Part shown: positions 47,248-55,959 of the stretch, piece after piece
Numbering within the stretch: position 1 is the first letter of the stretch
How the letters are laid out: the number at the start of each line of letters is the position of its first letter
DNA from: Rhodovulum steppense
GTDB lineage: Bacteria > Pseudomonadota > Alphaproteobacteria > Rhodobacterales > Rhodobacteraceae
Direction of reading: 5' to 3'
Length of the DNA stretch: 64,000 nt
Assembly (NCBI RefSeq): GCF_004339675.1
Contig: NZ_SLVM01000009.1
Coordinates: 1-64,000 of the forward strand
The notes under the pieces: generated by a model
Seen by the model: only the letters and a program-made list of their open reading frames with translations
Databases searched by the model: none
What the model was told of the DNA's origin: nothing
Made by a program: the position numbers and the translations under genes

Positions 47248-48156
47248 ATGCGCAAGACGATGATGATCGTTCCGATCCTGTTCCTGGCGCTTATCCTGGG
47301 GCTGTCCTCGATCTTCGTGGTGGACGAGCGCGAAAAGGCGCTAGTGCTGCAATTCGGCCAGATCAAGGCGGTCAAGGAAGAGCCCGGGCTCGCCTTCAAG
47401 ATCCCGTTCATCCAGGAGGTCGTGCGCTATGACGACCGGATCCTGTCGCTGGACACCGACACGATCGAGGTCACGCCCTCGGATGATCGCCGGCTCGTGG
47501 TCGACGCCTTCGCCCGCTATCGCATCGCCGATGCGGTGCAGTTCCGTCAGGCCGTTGGCGTCGGCGGGTTGCGCGCGGCCGAGGACCGGCTGTCCTCGAT
47601 CCTGAACGCCCAGATCCGGGCCGTTCTGGGTGCCGATCAGGTGACGTCGGACACCATCCTGTCCGAGGATCGGCGCATCCTGATGACGCGGATCCGCGAC
47701 CAGTCGCGCGAGCTTGCCCGCAGTATCGGTCTGGAAGTGGTTGACGTGCGGCTGAAGCAGACCAATTTGCCCGCACAGAACCTCGAGGCGACCTTTGCCC
47801 GGATGCGGGCCGAGCGTGAACGCGAGGCCGCCGACGAGATCGCCCGCGGTAACGAGGCGGCGCAGCGGGTGCGCGCCCTCGCCGACCGGACCGTGGTGGA
47901 ACTGGTCTCGGATGCCGAGCGCGAGGCGCAGATCACCCGAGGCGAGGCCGATGCCGAGCGCAACGCGATCTTCGCCGAAGCCTTCGGCGCCGATCCCGAG
48001 TTCTTCGCCTTCCTGCGCTCGCTGCGGGCCTACGAGAATTCGCTGATGGCGGGCAATTCGTCGATGGTGCTGACGCCGGACAGCGAGTTCTTCGACTATC
48101 TCAAGCAGGCCGAGCGTCCGCAACCGCCGGCTCCGGGGATTGCCGCGGCGCAATGA
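47248..48156 (+). CDS. hflC: FtsH protease modulator HflC
   Basis: A 302-residue partner of HflK: a signal-anchor helix at the N-terminus (MRKTMMIVPILFLALILGLSS, partly shown) then an SPFH domain (FVVDEREKALVLQFGQIKAV) and the coiled-coil tail (RMRAEREREAADEIARGNEAAQRV). Gene order hflK-hflC-DUF2065-degP is typical. The stop overlaps the DUF2065 start. Confidence 0.95.
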   Translation: MRKTMMIVPILFLALILGLSSIFVVDEREKALVLQFGQIKAVKEEPGLAFKIPFIQEVVRYDDRILSLDTDTIEVTPSDDRRLVVDAFARYRIADAVQFRQAVGVGGLRAAEDRLSSILNAQIRAVLGADQVTSDTILSEDRRILMTRIRDQSRELARSIGLEVVDVRLKQTNLPAQNLEATFARMRAEREREAADEIARGNEAAQRVRALADRTVVELVSDAEREAQITRGEADAERNAIFAEAFGADPEFFAFLRSLRAYENSLMAGNSSMVLTPDSEFFDYLKQAERPQPPAPGIAAAQ

Positions 48157-48347
48157 GCTTTGTCGTTCTGGCCATCGGGCTGGTTCTGGTCGTGGAGGGG
48201 CTGGTGTTCGCACTGGCCCCTTCGCGTCTGGACGAACTGGTTGACCTGATCCGCCGTATCCCGCCGGAAACACGGCGGTTTATCGGGCTGGTCGCCGTTG
48301 CGCTGGGCACCGCGCTCATCTGGCTTGCCCAAAGGCTTGCGGGGTGA
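48153..48347 (+). CDS. DUF2065 family membrane protein
   Basis: A 64-residue protein with two short transmembrane helices (MSFVVLAIGLVLVVEGLVFALAP..., RFIGLVAVALGTALIWLAQRL). It is conserved between hflC and degP-like genes in proteobacteria (DUF2065, YjeT in E. coli). ATGA overlap with hflC. Function unknown. Confidence 0.85.
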   Translation: MSFVVLAIGLVLVVEGLVFALAPSRLDELVDLIRRIPPETRRFIGLVAVALGTALIWLAQRLAG

Positions 48348-48496
48348 AACACTGCGCCCATCACGGCCTGTTGACGCGCCGCGACGGGCGTTGAGTTGCA
48401 CCGCCCTGGGACAGGCGCATATCGCAGGAAACAAGGGGTTCGGTCCCTGCACGCTCTGGCCGGACCCGCAGGGAACGCATGCAGGAGGATCCAAGC

Positions 48497-49975
48497 GTGA
48501 CATCGCAGGCCATTTCCAATCCCGCCCGTCCCGCGCCGACCTGGCTTGGCCCGGCGCGCGCGCTGGCGCTGGCCGCCGCCCTTGCGCTGGGACAGGCATC
48601 CGGCGCGCTGGCCCGCGCCGCGCCCGAAAGCTTTGCCGACCTCGCCGAGCAGGTCAGCCCGGCGGTGGTCAACATCACCACCTCGACCACGATTGCGGGC
48701 CATACCGGCGTGACGCCGATGGTCCCGCCGGGGTCGCCTTTCGAGGACTTCTTTCGCGACTTCATGAACCCGGACCGGGACGGCACCCGCCCGCCACGCC
48801 GCAGTCAGGCGCTGGGTTCGGGCTTCGTGATCTCGCCCGACGGCTATATCGTCACCAACAACCACGTCATCGAGAAGGCCGACGAGATCACCATCGAGTT
48901 CTTCTCGGGCACGACCCTCAAGGCCAGCGTTGTCGGCACCGACCCCAATACCGATATCGCGCTTCTGAAGGTCGAAAGCGACAGCCCGCTGCCCTTCGTG
49001 TCCTTCGGCGAGTCCGACGCGATGCGTGTGGGCGACTGGGTGATGGCCATGGGCAACCCGCTGGGTCAGGGTTTCTCGGTCTCGGCGGGCATCATCTCGG
49101 CCCGGGGCCGGGCGCTCTCGGGCAGCTATGACGATTACCTGCAGACCGATGCCGCGATCAACCGCGGCAACTCGGGTGGGCCGCTGTTCAACATGGCGGG
49201 CGAGGTGGTGGGTGTGAACACCGCGATCCTGTCGCCCAATGGCGGCTCGATCGGGATCGGTTTCGCGATGTCCGCGACGGTGGTGACGAATGTGGTCGAC
49301 CAGCTCAAGGAGTTCGGCGAGACCCGGCGCGGCTGGCTGGGCGTGCGCATTCAGGACGTGACCCCCGACATGGCCGAGGCGATGGGCCTCGAGGAGGCGC
49401 GCGGCGCGCTGGTGACCGACGTGCCCGAAGGCCCGGCAGCCGAGGCGGGCATGGAACAGGGCGACGTGATCCTGAGCTTTGACGGGGTCACGGTGGATGA
49501 CACCCGCGGGCTGGTGCGCCAGGTCGGCAACACCGCCGTCGGCAAGACCGTCAAGCTGACCGTATTCCGCGGCGGCGAGACTGAAACGCTGGACGTGACG
49601 CTGGGCCGCCGCGAAACCGCCGAAGGTGCCGTGCCCGCGGTCGCCTCGCCCGATACCCCCGAGGAACCCGACACGCGCGAGATGCTGGGCATGACGCTTG
49701 CGCCCCTGACCGACGCGCTGCGGGAACAGCTCGAACTGGGCGCGGGCGCCGAAGGGCTTGTCGTTCAGGATATCGACGAAGCGCGCGAGGCCTATGAAAA
49801 GGGTCTTCGCGCGGGCGACCTGATCACCGAGGCAGGCCAGCGCAAGGTGCTGACCATTGCCGATCTCGAAGCCCGCATTTTCGAGGCCCGCGATGCGGGG
49901 CGCAAGTCGTTGCTGCTGCTCGTGCGCCGAGATGGAGAACCGCGCTTCGTGGCGCTGTCGGTCGCCGAGGACTGA
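48497..49975 (+). CDS. degP: Periplasmic Do/DegP-like serine protease
   Basis: A 492-residue secreted HtrA-family protease/chaperone. Signal peptide (about 1-40, ending ALARA), trypsin-like domain with His in TNNHVIE, Asp in DPNTDIALLKVE and Ser in RGNSGGPLFN, and two PDZ domains (GWLGVRIQDVTPDMAEAMG... and LGMTLAPLTDALREQLELG). I chose GTG 48497: AGGAGGA lies 9 bases upstream, and the in-frame ATG at 48479 would place this ribosome-binding site inside the coding region. It follows hflKC, i.e. a membrane-protein quality-control group. Confidence 0.92.
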   Translation: MTSQAISNPARPAPTWLGPARALALAAALALGQASGALARAAPESFADLAEQVSPAVVNITTSTTIAGHTGVTPMVPPGSPFEDFFRDFMNPDRDGTRPPRRSQALGSGFVISPDGYIVTNNHVIEKADEITIEFFSGTTLKASVVGTDPNTDIALLKVESDSPLPFVSFGESDAMRVGDWVMAMGNPLGQGFSVSAGIISARGRALSGSYDDYLQTDAAINRGNSGGPLFNMAGEVVGVNTAILSPNGGSIGIGFAMSATVVTNVVDQLKEFGETRRGWLGVRIQDVTPDMAEAMGLEEARGALVTDVPEGPAAEAGMEQGDVILSFDGVTVDDTRGLVRQVGNTAVGKTVKLTVFRGGETETLDVTLGRRETAEGAVPAVASPDTPEEPDTREMLGMTLAPLTDALREQLELGAGAEGLVVQDIDEAREAYEKGLRAGDLITEAGQRKVLTIADLEARIFEARDAGRKSLLLLVRRDGEPRFVALSVAED

Positions 49976-49991
49976 GCCGCCAGAAACACAA

Positions 49992-50015
49992 GGGGCGCCC
50001 GTCATCGGGCGCCCC
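49992..50015. terminator. Bidirectional hairpin between degP and panE
   Basis: A nine-pair stem GGGGCGCCC / GGGCGCCCC with six-base loop GTCATC lies between two convergent genes, 17 bases after the degP stop. Downstream on the minus strand comes TTGTGTTT, so termination may be better for panE. Confidence 0.7.
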
Positions 50016-50038
50016 CTTCGAGTCCGGGCGATGCCCGC

Positions 50039-51019
50039 TCAGTAAAGCCCGGCCACTCGCGCCCGCAGCGTGACCAGCGCCAGGACCGCGTCGATGGTTG
50101 GCGTGGGCGTGCCGGTGACGCGCCCCAGCTCTTGCACCGAACCCACCAGCGCGTCGATCTCCATCGGTCGGCCCATGGTCAGGTCCTGCAGCATCGAGGT
50201 CCGGTGCGCGCCCACCGCGGCGCCGCCCTCGATGCGTTTGTCCACGTTGACGGGGAACTTCACGCCGAGCTTCTCGGCGATTTCCTGCGCCTCGAGCATC
50301 ATGTTGCGCGCCACTTCCCGCGTGCCCGGATCGGTGCACAGCACGTCGAGCGTCGCATGGGTCAACGCCGAGATCGGGTTGAACGACAGGTTGCCCCAGA
50401 GCTTCACCCAGATCTCATCGCGGAGTTTCGGGCGCACGGGCGCGCGCAGCCCCGCCTCGCTCAGCGCCTTCGAAAGCGTCTGTGCCCGCTCGGATTTCGA
50501 CCCGTCCGGCTCGCCCAGCGAAAAGCGGTTGCCCTCGATATGCTTGACGACGCCGGGCTCGATCACTTCCGCCGCCGGGTAGACCACGCAGCCCAGCATC
50601 CGGTCCGGGCCGAACCCGTTCCACTGCACGTCGCCCGGGTCGAGCGTTGCGAGCCGCGTGCCCTCGTACAACCCGCCGACCTTGTGGAAGTACCACCAGG
50701 GTACGCCGTTCACGCCCCAGACGATGGTGGTGTTCTCGCCGATCAGCGGCTGCATCCTGTCGACCACCGGTGGCACCGAATGCGCCTTGAGCGTGATCAC
50801 GACATAGTCCTGCGGCCCCAGGTCGGCAGCGTTGTCGGAGGCGGTGACCGGCACAGTCACGTCCGTGCCGCTCTCCTCCTCGATCAGGCGCAGCCCGTTT
50901 TCCTGCATCGCTGCCAGATGCGGCCCCCGCGCCACCAGGCTGACCTCGGCACCGGCCTGCGCCAGCTTCGCCCCCATGTAGCCGCCGATGGCGCCCGCCC
51001 CGAACACACAGATCTTCAT
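50039..51019 (-). CDS. panE: Ketopantoate reductase family protein (PanE/ApbA)
   Basis: A 326-residue NADPH-dependent 2-dehydropantoate 2-reductase family protein: KICVFGAGAIGGYMGAKLAQAGAEV (Rossmann, partly shown), and the C-terminal segment VKLWGNLSFNPISALT with the catalytic Lys. It sits alone beside an acyl-CoA ligase and a carboxylate transporter. It may be the true PanE of pantothenate/CoA synthesis or a paralogue acting on another 2-oxo acid; family paralogues are common, so the symbol is only a family name. Confidence 0.75.
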   Translation of the reverse strand: MKICVFGAGAIGGYMGAKLAQAGAEVSLVARGPHLAAMQENGLRLIEEESGTDVTVPVTASDNAADLGPQDYVVITLKAHSVPPVVDRMQPLIGENTTIVWGVNGVPWWYFHKVGGLYEGTRLATLDPGDVQWNGFGPDRMLGCVVYPAAEVIEPGVVKHIEGNRFSLGEPDGSKSERAQTLSKALSEAGLRAPVRPKLRDEIWVKLWGNLSFNPISALTHATLDVLCTDPGTREVARNMMLEAQEIAEKLGVKFPVNVDKRIEGGAAVGAHRTSMLQDLTMGRPMEIDALVGSVQELGRVTGTPTPTIDAVLALVTLRARVAGLY

Positions 51020-51093
51020 GCACAATCCCTCGTCTCGCCGCGGACCCGCTCCCGCCGCCCTGTCTTCTTCTGGCCGTAAATATCCCCGCCGGA

Positions 51094-51120
51094 GGCAGCC
51101 CGGCCCTTGGCCGGGCTGCC
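51094..51120 (-). terminator. Strong hairpin after the acyl-CoA ligase
   Basis: A perfect 12-pair stem GGCAGCCCGGCC / GGCCGGGCTGCC with a three-base loop starts one base after the ligase stop. On the minus strand it is followed by CTCCGGCGGGGATATTT, a motif I recall as recurring after Rhodobacteraceae genes. No U-tract directly follows, so it may stabilise the 3' end as much as terminate. Confidence 0.65.
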
Positions 51121-51121
51121 T

Positions 51122-52654
51122 TCAAGCCGCGCTTTCCGCCAGCCCCAGCTTCTCGGCCAAGCCGATGCGTTGCAGCTTGCCGGTCGCGCCTTTCGGGATC
51201 TCGTCAAGGATGACCACCTTGCGCGGCACCTTGAAATCGGCCATGCGCGCGGCGGCGAAATCGCGGATCTCGCGCTCGGTGGCGGTCGCGCCCTCGCGCA
51301 GCACGACCGCTGCCGCCACCTCCTCGCCAAGCTTGGGATGGGGCAGGGCGAAGGTCACGCATTGCGCGATCGCGGGATGCTCCATCAGCACGCCATCGAC
51401 CTCCAGTGGGCTGACCTTTTCGCCGCCGCGGTTGATGATCTCCTTCAGCCGCCCGGTGAGGTGCAGATAGCCGTCATCGTCGAACGCGCCCTGATCGCCG
51501 GTGCGGAACCAGCGCTGGCCGTCCGCCTCGAAGAAGCTTTTCGCGTTTGCCTCGGGGTTGCCCTCATAGCCCGGGGTCACGTTGGGACCCGAGATCACCA
51601 CCTCGCCCGTGCCGTCAACCAGCCGGTCCTCGATCTCGTGGGCGATGCGCACCATCGGCCCCGCCTCGACCCCGACCGAGCCCGGTTTCTGCGCGCGCGG
51701 CGGCAGCGGGTTGGAACACATCTGGTGGGTGGCTTCGGTCATGCCATAGCCCTCGATCACCGGCGCGCCGAAGGTCTCTGCCAGTTCCATCATCACCTGC
51801 GCAGGCAGCGAGGCCGAGGAGGAGCGCAGGAAGCGCAGCCGCGCGGCGTCGATCACGTCGCGGTTACGGCTGGCGCGCGACAGGATCGCCTGATGCATGG
51901 TCGGCACCGCGGTATACCAGGTCGGGTCCGCGTCCTTGAGCCAGCCGAAGAATTTCAGCGCGTCGAAGCCCGGCGCGCACCAGATCGAGGCGCCCGCCGA
52001 AAGCGACGCGCTGACCGCGGCCAGGAGCCCGTGGATATGAAAGAGCGGCATCACGTTCAGGCAGCGATCCGCAGGCGTCAGGTCCAGCGAGGCGCGGATA
52101 TTCGCGGCCGAGGCGGCGACATTCGATTGCAGCAGCGGCACGATCTTGGGCCGCGAGGTGGTGCCCGAGGTGTGCAGGATCAGCGCGACATCGCCGGGCA
52201 GCGGCTCGCCGGTATCGCAGGCCCCGCCGCCGCCTTCGGCCACAAGCTCGAACTCCCCAGCTGGTGCCGCCGGATCGAAGCGCAGCCGCATCACGGTCAG
52301 CCCGAAACGATTGGCCGCGGCCAGCGCCGGGCCGTCATAGCCCTCGGCCAGAACGATGGCCTTGGCCTTCAGATCCTCGAGGTAAAAGGCATATTCGTCC
52401 TCGCGATAGGCGGGGTTCAGCGGCGCGGTCGTCGCCGCCTGGGCGATGGTGACGAAGGCCGTGGCCATTTCCGGCCCGTTCGGCAGGACGATGGCCACCC
52501 GGTCGCCCCGGCCCACGCCCGCGGCGTGAAGCTGGCCTGCCACCTTGTCGCCCAGCGCGCGCAGTCCGCCATAGCTCAGCCAGTCGCGGCCCGGCGCGCC
52601 GATGGCGGGGCTCGTGTCGTCATGTCCCTGGAGGAATGCCTTGATGGTCGTCAC
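51122..52654 (-). CDS. Acyl-CoA synthetase (AMP-binding; oxalyl-CoA/PCS60-like)
   Basis: A 510-residue ANL-superfamily ligase. P-loop ALILHTSGTTSRPK, YGMTEATHQM, RTGDQGAFDDDGYLHLTGRLKEIINRGGEK (parts) and the C-terminal catalytic Lys in PKGATGKLQR are present. Overall sequence most resembles oxalate-CoA ligase (AAE3/Pcs60-like), as I recall it, but substrate prediction for this family is weak. GTG 52654 is the start. It follows tctA on the same strand at a 49-base distance, implying activation of an imported carboxylate. Confidence 0.82.
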   Translation of the reverse strand: MTTIKAFLQGHDDTSPAIGAPGRDWLSYGGLRALGDKVAGQLHAAGVGRGDRVAIVLPNGPEMATAFVTIAQAATTAPLNPAYREDEYAFYLEDLKAKAIVLAEGYDGPALAAANRFGLTVMRLRFDPAAPAGEFELVAEGGGGACDTGEPLPGDVALILHTSGTTSRPKIVPLLQSNVAASAANIRASLDLTPADRCLNVMPLFHIHGLLAAVSASLSAGASIWCAPGFDALKFFGWLKDADPTWYTAVPTMHQAILSRASRNRDVIDAARLRFLRSSSASLPAQVMMELAETFGAPVIEGYGMTEATHQMCSNPLPPRAQKPGSVGVEAGPMVRIAHEIEDRLVDGTGEVVISGPNVTPGYEGNPEANAKSFFEADGQRWFRTGDQGAFDDDGYLHLTGRLKEIINRGGEKVSPLEVDGVLMEHPAIAQCVTFALPHPKLGEEVAAAVVLREGATATEREIRDFAAARMADFKVPRKVVILDEIPKGATGKLQRIGLAEKLGLAESAA

Positions 52655-52703
52655 CTCGATGTCCTTTCTCTAGGTCGTGTTGTCCCTGCGGGCATCCGGC
52701 CGA

Positions 52704-54221
52704 TCATTCGGCCGGCGCGGGACGCTTGGCGATGCGCCGGTGCAGCATCTTGATCAGCGGCAGCGCGAAGAAGATCGCCGCGAGCGCCAGGAAGGTTGCC
52801 GACAGCGGCCGCGAGATGAAGAAGGTCACATCGCCCTGCGCGCTGATCAGCGCCTGGCGGAAGCTTTTCTCCATCAACGGGCCCAGCACAAGTGCCAGCA
52901 CCAGCGGGGCCAACGGATAGTCGGCCTTGCGCAGCATGTAGCCCGCCACCCCAAAGAGTGCGATCAGCCATACATCGTGCAGTTTCTGGCTGGGGGCATA
53001 GCCGCCCAGGATACACAGCACCAGCACCATCGCGCAGAGCACCGAGAACGGCATCCGCAGCGCCCAGACGAATAGCGGGATCAGGGCGATGTTTATCAGA
53101 ACCGCGGCCAGATTGGCGGTGTAGAGCGAACTGATCAGCCCCCAGACGAAATCCTGCTGCTCGATGAACAGCATCGGCCCTGGCATCAGCCCCCACATCA
53201 CCATGCCGCCCAGCAGCAGCGCGGTGGTGGGCGAACCGGGGATGCCCAGCGTCAGCATCGGCAGCAGCGATCCGGTCGAGGCGGCATTGTTGGCTGTCTC
53301 GGGCGCGGCCACGCCCTCGATATTGCCCTTGCCGAAGGTCTCGGGCTTCTTCGAGAAAGTCCGTGCCAAGCCATAGCTCATCAGCGAGGCGGGTGTTGCG
53401 CCCGCGGCGGGCAGCATACCGACGAAGAAGCCCAGAACCGAGCCGAAGCTCATGGTCTTCCACATGCGGTTCATCTGGCGGATGCCGTCGATCAGGTCGC
53501 GCATCCGCAGCCGTGCCGTCGAGACGGCGGGCGAGATGCGCGAGGTCTCGATGGTGTAAAGCACCTCGCCCACGCCATAGACCCCGATCGCCAGCACCAG
53601 GAAGCTGATGCCCGAATAGAAACCCGGAATGTCGCCGAAGATCAGCCGCGGCTGGCCCGAGATCATGTCCAGCCCCACGGTGGACAGCACCAGCCCGAGG
53701 CAGATCATCACGATGGTCTTGAGCGTGTCGTCCCCGCCAAGCCCCACGAAGGTCGTGAAGGCCAGCAGAACAAGCGCGAATTCCTCGGCCGGGCCGAATT
53801 TCAGCGCCAGTTCCGCCAGCGGTGCCGCGAAGATCGTGAAGAGGATCACCGAGATCGTGCCGCCCACGAACGAGGCCACCGCCGCCGCGATCAGCGCCAG
53901 CCCCGCCTTGCCCTGCAGGGCCATCGGCCTGCCATCGAATGTGGTTGCGACCGCCGTCGAGGCGCCGGGGATCCCCAGCAGGATCGAACTGACCGCGCCG
54001 CCATACATCGCGCCGTAATAGATCGCCGCCAGCAGGATGATCGCCGAAGTGGGCGGCACGATGAAGGTCAGCGGCAGCACCAGCGCCACGCCGTTCACCG
54101 AACCCAGCCCCGGCATCGCGCCGATGAACAGCCCCGCCGTCACGCCGAGGATCACGATCATGATGTTGAGCGGTGTCAGCGAGGTCGCGAAACCGTCGGC
54201 GAGAAGGGCAAGAACTTCCAT
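52704..54221 (-). CDS. tctA: Tripartite tricarboxylate transporter, large permease TctA
   Basis: A 505-residue inner-membrane subunit with about 12 hydrophobic segments. The N-terminal signature GLFIGAMPGLGSVNGVALVLPLTF and the internal GMLPAAGATPASLMSYGLA repeat are diagnostic of TctA. It works with TctB and the periplasmic TctC to take up tri/dicarboxylates with sodium or protons. 12 bases separate it from tctB. Substrate unknown. Confidence 0.92.
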   Translation of the reverse strand: MEVLALLADGFATSLTPLNIMIVILGVTAGLFIGAMPGLGSVNGVALVLPLTFIVPPTSAIILLAAIYYGAMYGGAVSSILLGIPGASTAVATTFDGRPMALQGKAGLALIAAAVASFVGGTISVILFTIFAAPLAELALKFGPAEEFALVLLAFTTFVGLGGDDTLKTIVMICLGLVLSTVGLDMISGQPRLIFGDIPGFYSGISFLVLAIGVYGVGEVLYTIETSRISPAVSTARLRMRDLIDGIRQMNRMWKTMSFGSVLGFFVGMLPAAGATPASLMSYGLARTFSKKPETFGKGNIEGVAAPETANNAASTGSLLPMLTLGIPGSPTTALLLGGMVMWGLMPGPMLFIEQQDFVWGLISSLYTANLAAVLINIALIPLFVWALRMPFSVLCAMVLVLCILGGYAPSQKLHDVWLIALFGVAGYMLRKADYPLAPLVLALVLGPLMEKSFRQALISAQGDVTFFISRPLSATFLALAAIFFALPLIKMLHRRIAKRPAPAE

Positions 54222-54233
54222 TTTCGGCCCTCC

Positions 54234-54725
54234 TCAGAAGAACATCGCGTAAAGCGGGATGAAGAACGGCTCGGTCCAGCCCTTGGGCAGCAGGATTTTC
54301 AGCGTCACCTCGAAAAAGAAGAACACGACGACCGGGGTGGCCAGCGTCAGGATGCCGATCAGCATCCAGCCATGATGGCCGAAGAATTTCAGGTAAATGA
54401 ACAGGAACGCGATCAGCGCCAGATAGGTGCCGATGAAGGGAATGACCGCGATGGTCGCCACCAGCAGCGCCACGACCCCTGCGATCTGCGGAATGGCGTC
54501 GGCATCGGGAAAGAACTTCTCGCCCTCATGCGGATGGCTGATGAAACTGCGCAGCAGGATCAGCGACGAGGCCGCGAGCATGATCGCCGACAGCCAGAAC
54601 GGGAACGCTCCACCGCCGGGGCCCGACGCCGCGACCCAGCCGATCGGCAGCGCCTTGGCATACCACATGAAGTAAAGCGACAGCCCCATCAGGGCGAGCG
54701 CGATCAGTCTGTCCGCGGCGAGCAT
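54234..54725 (-). CDS. tctB: Tripartite tricarboxylate transporter, small permease TctB
   Basis: A 163-residue membrane protein with four hydrophobic segments and GPGGGAFPFWLSAIMLAASSLILL, matching TctB in size and context. The ATG at 54725 follows GGGAGG; an ATG four codons earlier would be too near its own ribosome-binding site. Proteins of this family are poorly conserved, so the call relies on the tctC-tctB-tctA order. Confidence 0.88.
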   Translation of the reverse strand: MLAADRLIALALMGLSLYFMWYAKALPIGWVAASGPGGGAFPFWLSAIMLAASSLILLRSFISHPHEGEKFFPDADAIPQIAGVVALLVATIAVIPFIGTYLALIAFLFIYLKFFGHHGWMLIGILTLATPVVVFFFFEVTLKILLPKGWTEPFFIPLYAMFF

Positions 54726-54804
54726 GGTGCCTCCCATCCGGTTGCACGTTCGACGATACGGGCGGACCCGAGGGCCCGCCCGCCAGCGAAGGTCTGCGAA
54801 AGGA

Positions 54805-55782
54805 TCAGGACGGCGTGTCCAGACCCTTCAGGATGTCGCGGTGCTTTTCGCGTTCGGACAGGAAATAGGCCTGAAGCTCGTCGCCCGTGAGGAAGTCGGT
54901 CAACAGCGCCTGGTCGCGGGCATAGGTCTGCCATTCCTCGGATTCATGCAGCTTTTGCAGGAGGTTGACATAATAGGCCTGTTGCGCCTCGGTCAGCCCG
55001 CCCGGCGCGACGAAGCTGCGCTGCATGTAGTATTCCAGGTCATGGCCAAGTTCGGCGAAGGTGGGCACGCCGGGCATGCTGTCCAGCCGCTCGGCCGTCA
55101 ACAGCGCGATCGGGCGCACGCGGCCCGCCTGCCAGAAGCTCATCGCCTCGGAGGGGTTGTTCACCGTGGCGTCGACATGGCCGCCGACCAGCGCGGTCGC
55201 CACCTCGCCGCCCCCCGCCATCGGGACGTAGGTGTGACTGATGCCGAATTCGCGTTCGAGCAGTGCGGTCACAAGGCTGTCCTCCTGGCCGGTGCCGGTG
55301 CCGCCCATGCGCCACGACCCGCCCGCGGCCTTTACCGCCTCGGCATATTGCTCGATCGTCTCGATGCCGCTGTCGACATTGACCCACAGCGCGAAGACAT
55401 CGACCGCCATGCGCGCCAGCGGGGTGAATTCCTCGATGTCGACGCCGATCTCGGTCTGGATCGGGGTGGTGTAATAGCTGTTCAGCGTCGCCATGATGAC
55501 ATGGGCATCGCCCTGCTTGTCCTTGAGATAGCGCAGCGCCTCGGCGCCCGACCCGCCGCCCTTGTTGACCGGCAGGAAAGGCATCTGGGCCAGTTTTTCC
55601 TTCTGGATGATGGTCTGGAACAGCCGGGCAAGACGGTCCGCGCCGCCGCCCTGGCCGGCCATGATGACCATCTCGACCGGCTTCATGGGTTTCCAGTCCT
55701 CGGCAAGTGCCGGGCTGCCCGCAGCGATAGCGACCGACGCCATGAGAGCGATCGCGCCGCGACGCGTGAAGATGTTCGTCAT
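54805..55782 (-). CDS. tctC: Tripartite tricarboxylate transporter binding protein TctC
   Basis: A 325-residue secreted solute-binding protein of the TTT/Bug family. Signal peptide MTNIFTRRGAIALMASVAIAAG... ending ALA. Family features: MIMAGQGGGADRLARLFQ (PGGGxD-like anion site), VNKGGGSGAEALRYL, and DATVNNPSEAMSFW. The first gene of the minus-strand TctCBA-ligase operon, divergent from the XRE/ScfR-type regulator, with an inverted repeat between them. Confidence 0.88.
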   Translation of the reverse strand: MTNIFTRRGAIALMASVAIAAGSPALAEDWKPMKPVEMVIMAGQGGGADRLARLFQTIIQKEKLAQMPFLPVNKGGGSGAEALRYLKDKQGDAHVIMATLNSYYTTPIQTEIGVDIEEFTPLARMAVDVFALWVNVDSGIETIEQYAEAVKAAGGSWRMGGTGTGQEDSLVTALLEREFGISHTYVPMAGGGEVATALVGGHVDATVNNPSEAMSFWQAGRVRPIALLTAERLDSMPGVPTFAELGHDLEYYMQRSFVAPGGLTEAQQAYYVNLLQKLHESEEWQTYARDQALLTDFLTGDELQAYFLSEREKHRDILKGLDTPS

Positions 55783-55881
55783 TTTTGCCTCCCTGATGAA
55801 CAAGGCCCGAACTGCTGCGCCTGATCCTCCCTGGATCGCGTCGTCCGGTGCCATCTCATGATCCTGAAAATCGCGGACGGC

Positions 55882-55895
55882 GTGGAAAATTCCAC
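55882..55895. promoter_or_regulatory. Candidate operator between tctC and regulator
   Basis: A perfect six-base inverted repeat GTGGAA-AA-TTCCAC, 100 bases upstream of tctC and 65 upstream of the regulator start, lies centrally in the divergent control region. Nearby (55944-55957) two TTGTAA copies 8 bases apart abut the regulator start. Either may be its binding site. Confidence 0.4.
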
Positions 55896-55959
55896 ACCCA
55901 AAAGGGTTGTTGTGATAAAGCTGAGCGTAACATGGGTGTCATATTGTAATGTTGTAAAC

